DNA of 39,171 nucleotides from Alterirhizorhabdus solaris (GTDB lineage Bacteria; Pseudomonadota; Alphaproteobacteria; Sphingomonadales; Sphingomonadaceae). Shown here piece after piece: positions 32,806 through 39,171 of the stretch; position 1 is the first letter of the stretch, and each line of letters begins with the position of its first letter. The DNA lies in NCBI RefSeq assembly GCF_007785815.1, contig NZ_VNIM01000036.1, positions 1 through 39,171 of the forward strand, in the 5' to 3' direction. The notes under the pieces are model-generated. The model saw only the letters and a program-made list of their open reading frames with translations. It searched no databases and was not told the origin of the DNA. A program made the translations under genes and the position numbers.

Positions 32806-32947
32806 GCGTATCTCCTGAAACGGGCGGCGGCGTGCCGACTACCATGCCATACGCGTGGCCCTGCGCTATCCCTCGCATCGTCGTGCGGCGAGGGTTAGGA
32901 TCGCGCCCTGCGTATCCAGTGCGACCCGCAACGAGGACGAGCCCGAG
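32806..32947. promoter_or_regulatory. Divergent control region between copCD and the CnrYXH-like genes
   Basis: The 142 bp separate copC (minus) and the anti-sigma gene (plus). It contains a 7-bp inverted repeat CCCTCGC (32870-32876) / GCGAGGG (32888-32894) with an 11-bp space, lying centrally, which could be an operator or part of ECF-type promoters. I could not assign -35/-10 boxes with confidence. Confidence 0.4.
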
Positions 32948-33218
32948 ATGAACCGCGATCTGGATGCCACGCTGGCCCGCCTCGGCGCGCAGGCCGCCCC
33001 CCCCGGCACTGGCGGCGATCGACGCGGCGGTGTTCGCGCGGATCGATGCCGCGCCGCCCGCCGCGCCGCTGCGTGCGGGCGTGCTGGCGGCGGTGGGGGC
33101 CGTGGCGATCGGCGTGGCCAGCGCCGGCCTGGCGCCCGCCCCCGCGCAGGCGTCGCCCGTGCTGGACAGCGCCACCGCGCTCGCGCCGTCCACCCTGCTG
33201 TCCGGTCTGTTGCGATGA
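32948..33218 (+). pseudogene. CnrY-like anti-sigma factor, frameshifted in a C8 run
   Basis: From ATG 32948 the frame reads NRDLDATLARLGAQAAPP and then leaves the family pattern. If one base is removed from the eight C at 32997-33004, the frame continues PALAAIDAAVFARIDAAP, then a single membrane helix (GVLAAVGAVAIGVASAGLAP) and a short periplasmic tail ending LLSGLLR*. The restored product, about 89 residues, is a small one-helix anti-sigma factor like CnrY, with a cytoplasmic N-terminus that would bind the ECF sigma. The restored stop overlaps the start of the sensor gene. An ATG at 32964 in the second frame could give an intact variant with a different first 13 residues. Confidence 0.65.
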
Positions 33219-33664
33219 GGTGGCCGGGCTGGCTGGCGATCGCCGCGATCGCCTTTGCCGCCGCACTCGCCGGCGTGTTCCTCGGCCACCGGCTGATGAT
33301 GCCGGCCCCGGCCGAGGGGGGCGAACTGCACGCGATGCTGCACGAGGAACTCGATCTCGATCCCGCCCAGCATCGCGCGATCGAGGCGCTGGAGGGCCGC
33401 TTCGCCATCCGTCGCCGCGCGCTGGAGCTGGAGATGCGCGCGGACAACGCCAGGCTGGCCGATGCGATCGCGGGCGAGCATCGCGCCGGGCCGGCGGTGC
33501 TGGCGGCGGTCGATGCCTCGCATCACGCGATGGGCGCGTTGCAGAAGGAGACGCTGACGCACCTGTTCGCCATGCGGGCCTTGTTGCGGCCCGATCAGGC
33601 GGCACGCTTCGACAAGGCGGTGACGAAGGCCCTGACCGCCAACGCTGCCGCCGACGCCCGGTAG
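33215..33664 (+). CDS. CnrX-like periplasmic metal sensor
   Basis: A 149-residue protein with an N-terminal membrane anchor (WLAIAAIAFAAALAGVFLG) and a helical periplasmic domain. The metal ligands of CnrX (His42, His46, Glu63, His119, Met123, from memory of the published structure) correspond to His39, His43, Glu60, His116 and Met120 here, all at a constant offset of three. They occur in LHAMLHEELDLD, EALEGRF and THLFAM. In Cupriavidus, Ni or Co binding to CnrX makes CnrY release CnrH. ATG 33215 overlaps the anti-sigma stop and the sigma gene follows by 7 bp, so the gene order Y-X-H is the same. Confidence 0.88.
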   Translation: MRWPGWLAIAAIAFAAALAGVFLGHRLMMPAPAEGGELHAMLHEELDLDPAQHRAIEALEGRFAIRRRALELEMRADNARLADAIAGEHRAGPAVLAAVDASHHAMGALQKETLTHLFAMRALLRPDQAARFDKAVTKALTANAAADAR

Positions 33665-33671
33665 CGTCGGC

Positions 33672-34241
33672 TTGAGCCTCGACCTCGACGCCTGCACCGA
33701 TGGCGAGCTGGCCGCGCTGTCGCTGGCCGGGCGACGGGCGGCGTTCGCGGCGATCATGCGGCGGCATCGCGATCCGGTGTATCGCCTGATCCGGGGGCAT
33801 ATCGGCGAGGCCGAGGAGGCGCTGGACGTGACGCAGGAGACGTTCGTCGCCGCGTTCCGCAACCTTGCCCGTTACGACGGCGCACGACCGATGCGCGCAT
33901 GGCTCGCCCGCATCGCGATCAACAAGAGCCGGGACTGGCAGCGGCGGCGGCGGGTGCGCGCCTTCTTCGGCCTGACCGGCGGCGACGACAATCGTGCGCT
34001 GGCCGAGGCAATGCCCGACGACGCACCCGGCGCCGACACCGCGGCGGCCGACCGGCAGGAGATGGCCCGCCTCAACACAGCCATCGCCGCGCTGCCGGCG
34101 ACGCTGAAGGAGACGCTGCTGCTGCGCACCGTGGAGGGGCTGACCCAGGCCGAGGCGGCGGTGGCGCTAGGGGTAAGCGAGAAGGCGATCGAGACCCGGC
34201 TGTATCGCGCGCGGGGCAAGCTGGCCGAGGCGATGCGCTGA
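33672..34241 (+). CDS. ECF RNA polymerase sigma factor, CnrH-like
   Basis: A 189-residue ECF sigma factor. Region 2 (RHRDPVYRLIRGHIGEAEEA, then DVTQETFVAAFRNLARYD and WLARIAINKSRDWQRRR) binds core and the -10 element. Region 4 (LKETLLLRTVEGLTQAEAA, VSEKAIETRLYRARGKLAE) binds the -35 element. The start is TTG 33672, no ATG being available nearby. Control by the upstream CnrY- and CnrX-like proteins is inferred from gene order and the conserved metal site. Likely targets are its own operon and perhaps copCD. Confidence 0.92.
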   Translation: MSLDLDACTDGELAALSLAGRRAAFAAIMRRHRDPVYRLIRGHIGEAEEALDVTQETFVAAFRNLARYDGARPMRAWLARIAINKSRDWQRRRRVRAFFGLTGGDDNRALAEAMPDDAPGADTAAADRQEMARLNTAIAALPATLKETLLLRTVEGLTQAEAAVALGVSEKAIETRLYRARGKLAEAMR

Positions 34242-34462
34242 AAGGAGAAAGGGGGGAACTACGATCCGCCGCTGGGGCCGGTCAAGGCAAACGACTTTCC
34301 TGTATCCCGTCAGTCATGGCCACCGGCATGGCCCGTCATGTACGGATCACGAGCCGCTTCCGATGCTTCGCCGTCGCCTGTTCCGCCGTCGTCACTTCCC
34401 GTTTCCGCATGGCGACCCTGCATGGCGCGCATCGCCATGCGCGCTGTCGCCGGCCCCGGCGG
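34242..34462. other. Intergenic space after the sigma gene, no recognisable gene
   Basis: The 221 bp begin with a very purine-rich stretch (AAAGGAGAAAGGGGGGAA) that looks like a strong ribosome-binding site, yet no ATG, GTG or TTG at proper distance opens a recognisable gene. A few short open frames are Arg-rich and look like chance. This may be the remnant of a lost fourth gene. The convergent DUF2252 gene ends at its right edge. No clear terminator hairpin was seen. Confidence 0.4.
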
Positions 34463-35659
34463 TCAGGCCCGCGCCGTCGCGTGGGTTCGGCAGTGCTGCA
34501 GATATCCCGTCTCGTGACTGCCCGCGAGGGAGACGACGCTGTCCCACAGCCACGACGGGGCATCGATCTGGGCGGATCGGCCGGCGGCCAGGATCGCGCG
34601 CCATTCGTGCCTGGTGGCGGCATCCATCTGCCGGGCGTGCGCCTTGCCGACGACGAACGCCAGATAGCGCGCCGCGCGCGCCGCCTGCCGCTCGCTGAAC
34701 TGGCCGACTTCCAGCTTCAGATCCTGCGGCGACAGCTCGCGCATGAACAGCGATCGATCAAGCAGCGTCACCGCCATCATCCGCGATCCCAGATGCGGTG
34801 AAAGCGCGCGGGCGGCGGCGACCACGCGCTCGGCGGGGTCGGCGGGCATGGCGGCATTGCGCGCCGCCGGCGCGACCGGCGCCACCGCCTCCTTCAGGTC
34901 GACGAGCGCATGATCCGACCGCCCCTTGCCGTTCTTCAATGCGACCAGCACGGCAAAGCGCATCAGGCCGAGCGAACTGCACCCCTTCATCCAGTAGGCC
35001 GCATCGACGAGCCGGACCGCCCGATCCGCCTCCCGGCGGTCCAGCGAGAGGACCATCCGCGCGACCGCCGGATCGTCGAACAACGTGACGAGCGCGTCGC
35101 GTTCCCGCGCGTCGAGTGCCCAGAACTTGCGACCGAGCGGGATGGTCGGCGCCGTATCCTCCAGCCTTTCCCGCGCCAGATGCCGCCAGCGCCGGCCGAG
35201 CGCGCGCCGCCGCACGCTGCGCACCGCGTCCGGCTCCGGCCCGGCGTCGTCCTCGGTCGGGTCGTCGATCGCCGTTTCGTAGCCCTCGATCATCTGCTCG
35301 ATCATCCGCGCCGTCGTCACCCCCGACAGGTCGGAGCCGCGCGCTGCGGTGGCGAGCGACAGGCCGAGCCGGATCAGGTCGTGCGCCGGATTGCCGATCA
35401 CCGCCTGATCGAGATCGCGTATCTGGATCTCGACCTGTCCCTGCGTGTTAGCGATCGGGCCGAGGTTGCCCAGGTGGCAGTCCCCGCAGATCCACACCGA
35501 CGGCCCGTCGGGCAGGCGTCGTGCCGCCGGGGATGCTTCCAGCCATTCGTAGAACTGGGCCGTATTGCCCCGGACATAGGCGTGCGCCGAGCGTGCCATC
35601 TTCAGATGGCGGCTCGCCTCGAGATGGGCGAGGCGTTCTTCGGGTGTGGGCATCTTCAT
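34463..35659 (-). CDS. DUF2252 family protein
   Basis: A 398-residue protein. VWICGDCHLGNLGPIAN and IQIRDLDQAVIGNPAHDLIR resemble the catalytic and metal-binding loops of aminoglycoside-phosphotransferase-like kinases, and are the hallmark of DUF2252. Late in the protein come LFMRELSPQDLKLEVGQF and YLAFVVGKAHARQMD. Substrate is unknown. The start is the ATG complementary to 35657-35659; the second Met (residue 3) is also possible. It is divergent from the M28 peptidase with 144 bp between, the promoter region of both. Confidence 0.88.
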   Translation of the reverse strand: MKMPTPEERLAHLEASRHLKMARSAHAYVRGNTAQFYEWLEASPAARRLPDGPSVWICGDCHLGNLGPIANTQGQVEIQIRDLDQAVIGNPAHDLIRLGLSLATAARGSDLSGVTTARMIEQMIEGYETAIDDPTEDDAGPEPDAVRSVRRRALGRRWRHLARERLEDTAPTIPLGRKFWALDARERDALVTLFDDPAVARMVLSLDRREADRAVRLVDAAYWMKGCSSLGLMRFAVLVALKNGKGRSDHALVDLKEAVAPVAPAARNAAMPADPAERVVAAARALSPHLGSRMMAVTLLDRSLFMRELSPQDLKLEVGQFSERQAARAARYLAFVVGKAHARQMDAATRHEWRAILAAGRSAQIDAPSWLWDSVVSLAGSHETGYLQHCRTHATARA

Positions 35660-35803
35660 GGCGTCTTCATCCCCGTGTTCGGGCTACAAACGCGCGGAAG
35701 GCCATTGTGACGCAATGTTTCCATGCGTTTATGCGGAACCCCGGCACGCGGGGCGGCGATCCGCAACGCTTGAGCGGCCGCACGATCCGCGCCACAACGG
35801 GCC

Positions 35804-37066
35804 ATGCTGATCCTCCTCGCCGCCGCCGCTGCCGCCATCCAGCCCGCTCCCTCGCCACAGCGCCTCAGGGCCGACGTCGCGGCGCTGGTGGGCTTCGGTA
35901 CCCGCCACACCGCCTCGTCCGCCACCGATCCGCGGCGCGGCATCGGCGCCGCACGGACGTGGACGGCGGCGCAGTTCGAGCAGATCGGCCGCGGGTGTGG
36001 CGGCTGCATCCGGGTCGAGCGGATCGCCCGCCGCTTCACCGGCCCGCGCGCGCCGGACGGCGTCGTCGTCGAGGACGTGCTCGGCATCCAGCCCGGCCGC
36101 GATCCGAACCGTGTCGTCATCGTCGGCGCGCATATCGACAGCCGCGTCACCGACGTGATGGACGCGACCTCCGACGCCCCGGGCGCCAACGACGATGCGT
36201 CGGGCGTGGCGCTGGTGCTGGAGGCCGCGCGCGCGCTGTCGCAGCGGCGGTTCGATGCGACGATCGTGTACGCCGTCTTCTCGGGCGAGGAGCAGGGGCT
36301 GTGGGGCGCGACGCTCCTCGCCGACACCGCCAGAGCGCGCGGCTGGGACGTGACGGCGATGCTCAACAACGACATCGTCGGCAACACGGTGGGGCAGGGC
36401 GGCAAGCGCGAGGACGGCTATGTCCGGGTCTTCTCCGAGGGCATCCGCTCGTCGGAAGGCGAGGCGGCGCAGACGGCGCGACGCGGCAACGGCGGCGAGG
36501 ACGACGGCCCCAGCCGCGCGCTCGCCAAGGCGATCGACGGCATCGCCGACGGCCTGCCCCGCAAGCTTGACGTGTTCCTCGACCGCCGTCCCGACCGCTT
36601 CGGCCGCGGCGGCGACCACGAGCCGTTCCTGAAGCTGGGCTACCCCGCCGTGCGCTTCTCGGTCGCCAACGAGGACTGGGACGCCCAGCATCAGGATCTG
36701 CGGCGCGAGGGCGGCGTCGCCTACGGCGACACGATCGACAGGATGGACTTCGCCTATCTGGCAAAGGTGACGGCGATCAATATCGCGACGCTCGCCCACC
36801 TGGCCGCCGCCCCCGCAGCACCCGCCACCGCGACGATCTCCGGCGCGCTGTCGCGCGACACCAAGGTCACCTGGACACCGTCGCCGGGCGCTGCCGGCTA
36901 CCGCGTGCGCTGGCGCCGCAACGACAGGGCGGACTGGACCGGGCAGCGCGACGTGGCGGGCACCGCCACGGTGCTCGCGCAGACGCCGGTCGACGACAAT
37001 TTCGTCGGGGTTTCCGCGCTGGCGGCGGACGGGTCGGAAAGCCTCGTCACCTTCGCGGGGCGCTGA
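35804..37066 (+). CDS. Secreted M28-family aminopeptidase with a C-terminal FN3-like domain
   Basis: A 420-residue protein with a very short signal-like start (LILLAAAAAAIQPAPSP). The M28 zinc ligands are visible in order: His in VIVGAHIDSR, Asp in GANDDASGVAL, the Glu-Glu pair in FSGEEQGLWG, Asp in MLNNDIVGN and His in GRGGDHEPFLKLGYP. After residue 330 a beta domain (TKVTWTPSPGAAGYRVRWRR, VGVSALAADGSES) resembles fibronectin type III. Processing of peptides outside the cytoplasm is expected. The short signal makes the mode of export uncertain, and it could be a T2SS client, but this is speculation. Confidence 0.9.
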   Translation: MLILLAAAAAAIQPAPSPQRLRADVAALVGFGTRHTASSATDPRRGIGAARTWTAAQFEQIGRGCGGCIRVERIARRFTGPRAPDGVVVEDVLGIQPGRDPNRVVIVGAHIDSRVTDVMDATSDAPGANDDASGVALVLEAARALSQRRFDATIVYAVFSGEEQGLWGATLLADTARARGWDVTAMLNNDIVGNTVGQGGKREDGYVRVFSEGIRSSEGEAAQTARRGNGGEDDGPSRALAKAIDGIADGLPRKLDVFLDRRPDRFGRGGDHEPFLKLGYPAVRFSVANEDWDAQHQDLRREGGVAYGDTIDRMDFAYLAKVTAINIATLAHLAAAPAAPATATISGALSRDTKVTWTPSPGAAGYRVRWRRNDRADWTGQRDVAGTATVLAQTPVDDNFVGVSALAADGSESLVTFAGR

Positions 37067-37627
37067 CCGCTCGACCACGCCTGGCGGCGACGGGAAGGTA
37101 TCCGCCTCCCGAGCGGTGACGCATCGGGTTCTGCCGTCCGGGCAGCCGTCATAAGCCGGCCATACCCGGGAGCGGCATCGCTGCGGCATTCCGGAGGTCC
37201 GTCGACGCTGACATTGCGGCAGGAGATGACGCAACGGCGAGACGATCAATGTCCGATCCGCGCGAGAGGATGGATTGCCCCGAAACCCGATGGCGGATGC
37301 CGTCGCCCTATGTTGGACCGGGAACGGCAGGCCGCACGATCCGCCGGCATGGCCGATCGCGCACGTCGATAAATGGTACGTGGCGCACCATGAAAATAAA
37401 ACCGCTCCCCCTTTCGGGAAAATGGCGAAGTATAATGCGCCAAAATTGGTTACTTTAAAGTAAACCTTCTGAGCCATTCGTGGCTCGGATAGTCCACCCT
37501 CAAATTGATTCCGTAATCGGAACGTGGCCGGCCAGAACGGCGCAGATATATTATCGTTCTTGAGCGCAAAACGATTCGCCCACGTAAAACGGGCGAACAG
37601 GATAGCCGATTGGCGAGGGAGCGAGCG
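37067..37627. promoter_or_regulatory. Long AT-richer intergenic region upstream of the adhesin
   Basis: The 561 bp contain no gene I can support; a 69-codon frame at 37249-37458 has no recognisable features. The left part is GC-rich like the genome, with CCGCTCG (37067-37073) / CGAGCGG (37110-37116) as a weak hairpin after the peptidase. From about 37370 to 37600 the DNA becomes much richer in A and T (AAAATAAAACC, TTACTTTAAAGTAA, CAAATTGATTCCGTAATC). This fits a promoter and operator region for the adhesin, and it is the kind of DNA that MucR-type silencers bind. Exact promoter boxes were not assigned. Confidence 0.55.
37450..37486. promoter_or_regulatory. 14-bp perfect palindrome followed by a TTCG-loop hairpin
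   Basis: TTACTTTAAAGTAA at 37450-37463 is its own reverse complement and is AT-rich, a candidate operator. Eight bases later GAGCCA-TTCG-TGGCTC (37471-37486) forms a 6-bp stem with a stable tetraloop when transcribed. No T run follows on the plus strand, so it is probably not a simple terminator for that strand. Confidence 0.5.
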
Positions 37628-39171
37628 GTGGACGTTCAGGTAATCTCCAAGGCGACTGGCAACGTGTCCCAAATGACGTCGGGCACCGTCAGCCTGAACG
37701 CCCCCAGCATTGTCCGCCCGGCTCTGACACGTGCCGAAATTGCCGGGTTCGAACGGCAGGAACACGACCTCGTCATCCGCCTTGCCAATGGCGAGCAGAC
37801 GCGGATCGCGAATTTCTATCCGGGCGACGCCCCGATCGGCGTGAACGATCTCGTTCTGCGCGAAGGCGACGGCAGCCTCTGGCTCGCGCGTGTCGATGCC
37901 ACGGCCCTGCGATTTTCGGCGATCCGCGATCTGGACGACCTGCTGGCCGGATCGGCGGCGGGCGGCGGGTCGTCGCTGGCGCTTCCGGTGGCGCTCCTCA
38001 GCGGCCTTGCCGCCGCGGGCGGCGTCGTCGCGGCGGCGAGCGCGGGAAGCGCCGAGAGCGACGACTCCGGCGAGGAGGATCCCGGTGACGGTGGTGACAG
38101 TCCTCCGATCATCCTCGATCCGGGGGCCGCGCCCGACCGGGATGCGCCGGATGCGCCGGACGTCATCGTCCGCGATGACGGCACGAGGCTCGACGGCAGT
38201 GGCGAACCGGGTGCCACCATCGCGGTGCTGAACGGGGACGGCACCGTCGTCGGCACCACCGTCGTCGAGGCGGACGGCACCTTCAGCGTGATCGTATCGC
38301 CCCGGGGCGGACGACCAGGAACTGACGGTGACGCAGGCCGATCCCGCCGGCAACGTATCGCCCGGCACGCTCGTCACGCTGCCGGACACCACCGCGCCCC
38401 TCGCGCCGGCCGCCAGCATCGACGCGACCGGGAGCATCGTCACCGGCGAGGGCGAAGCCGGGGCCTCGGTGATGGTCCGCGACGCGTCGGGGGCGGTGAT
38501 CGGCACCGCCATCGTCGCGGCGGACGGCAGTTATTCCGTGGCGCTTTCACCCGTGCAGGCGAACGGCGGTACGCTGTCGGTCAGTCAGAGCGATACGGCG
38601 GGCAACACCTCGCCTACGACGACGCTTGCATCACCCGACATCACGGCGCCCGCCGCCCCGACGGCCGTGGTGGCCGGTGACGGCACGAGCGTGACGGGCG
38701 TCGGCGAAGCGGGCGCGCGCGTCACCGTCGTCAATGGCGACGGATCGCCGATCGGCAGCGGGGTTGTCGACGCCGAGGGTAATTATGCCATCCCGCTGTC
38801 GCCTGCACAGGCGAACGGCGGCACGCTGACCGTGAGCCAGAGCGATGCGGCGGGCAACACCTCGCCGAATGTCGCCGTGACCCCGCCCGACATCACCGCG
38901 CCGCCCGCGCCGACGATCGCCATCGACGGCACGGGCACGCTCGTGACCGGGACCGGCGAGGCGGGCGCCACCGTTACCCTCACCGGCCCGGCGGGCATCG
39001 TGCTCGGCACCGCGCTGGTCGATGCCGACGGGCGCTATGGCGTGACGCTGACGCCGCCGCTGGCCAACGGCGAGCGGATCGACGCAGTGCAGGCCGATGC
39101 GGCGGGCAACGCCTCGACCGGTGTCAGCACGTTCGCACCGGATTTCACCGCCCCCGCACAGCCCACCGCGG
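37628..39171 (+). CDS. BapA-type repetitive adhesin, N-terminal part (partial, one frameshift)
   Basis: The start is GTG 37628 with GAGGGAG upstream. There is no Sec signal. Residues about 1-100 match the BapA-prefix domain (VQVISKATGNVSQMTSGTVS, HDLVIRLANGEQTRIANFYP, NDLVLREGDGSLWLAR), then a Gly/Ala-rich helix and an acidic linker. Bacterial Ig-like repeats follow (84 residues each, GEAGATV and SQSDAAGNTSP). At 38300-38307 (CCCC followed by GGGG) one extra base shifts the frame; reading resumes at 38307 as ADDQELTVTQADPAGNVSPG and is open to the window edge. Such proteins are secreted by type I systems and mediate surface attachment. The C-terminus and any partner transporter lie outside the window. 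Confidence 0.8.
38135..39171 (+). repeat. Tandem 252-bp Ig-like repeats in the adhesin
   Basis: Repeat units begin at 38135, 38385, 38637, 38889 and 39141 with the codons D-x-T-A-P (DRDAP, DTTAP, DITAP, DITAP, DFTAP). The spacing is exactly 252 bp (84 residues) for the second, third and fourth units. The first is 250 bp because it is one residue shorter and contains the extra frameshift base. The last is cut by the window edge, so the array continues. Confidence 0.9.

Noticed and set aside
34363-34698. Plus-strand frame overlapping the end of the DUF2252 gene
   Set aside because: Arg/Pro-rich composition typical of shadow frames, no ribosome-binding site, and largely antisense to DUF2252.
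1-39171. Search for tRNA, rRNA, prophage, integrase, transposase and attachment sites
   Set aside because: No cloverleaf-like sequence ending in the T-loop consensus, no integrase or transposase product and no flanking direct repeats were seen by eye.

Overview
The window is high-GC alphaproteobacterial DNA that reads as a sphingomonad chromosome (Sphingomonas or a close relative). The evidence is the uniform GC-rich coding, the gene families seen (Ros/MucR regulator, BapA-prefix adhesin, conserved sphingomonad HNH protein, SdhAF4/DUF1674) and the gene order phoH-ybeY-corC-lnt. No rRNA, tRNA, CRISPR array, insertion sequence or prophage was recognised. Genus-level assignment is inference.

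Layout. (1) 1-12.8 kb: a nearly complete type II secretion (T2SS) operon on the plus strand, in the order gspO(end)-C-D-E-F-G-H-I-J-K-L-M-N plus a small lipoprotein gene, mostly translationally coupled. (2) 12.9-15.3 kb: a GlxA/AraC-type regulator converging on a DEAD-box RNA helicase across a perfect 19-bp hairpin terminator. (3) 15.6-25.1 kb: plus-strand housekeeping genes, comprising an Nfu-type Fe-S protein, a RutE-like nitroreductase, tsaB, rimI, a MucR regulator, a Fur-family regulator, plsC, miaB, phoH, ybeY, corC and a membrane-anchored sorbosone/glucose dehydrogenase-like protein. (4) 25.2-29.7 kb: a broken junction where the first half of lnt runs head-on into a hemD lacking its 3' end, followed by hemC (minus) and tsaD-gpsA (plus). 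(5) 29.8-34.2 kb: an HNH protein, an SdhAF4-like protein, htpX, and a divergent metal cluster with copC-copD on the minus strand and a CnrY/CnrX/CnrH-like anti-sigma/sensor/ECF sigma set on the plus strand. (6) 34.5 kb to the end: a DUF2252 protein, a secreted M28 peptidase, an AT-richer intergenic region and the start of a large repetitive BapA-type adhesin that leaves the window.

The most unusual structures are in the T2SS operon. The gspE/gspF junction carries a diverged tandem duplication that forms a 69-codon coupled ORF: a gspF-like head followed by a gspE-like tail. The prepilin leaders of all four minor and major pseudopilins G, H, I and J are enlarged. Leaders G and I contain inverted pairs of REP-like palindromes read in frame. 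Leaders G, H and J contain 30-33-bp tandem copies of the codons around the cleavage site (Ala-Glu-His-Gly-Phe). Outside the operon, the CnrX-like sensor keeps all five metal ligands of CnrX at identical relative spacing.

Three features may reflect either real mutation or assembly/sequencing error: the lnt-hemD fusion, a one-base frameshift in a run of eight C in the CnrY-like gene, and a one-base frameshift in a CCCC/GGGG stretch of the adhesin.
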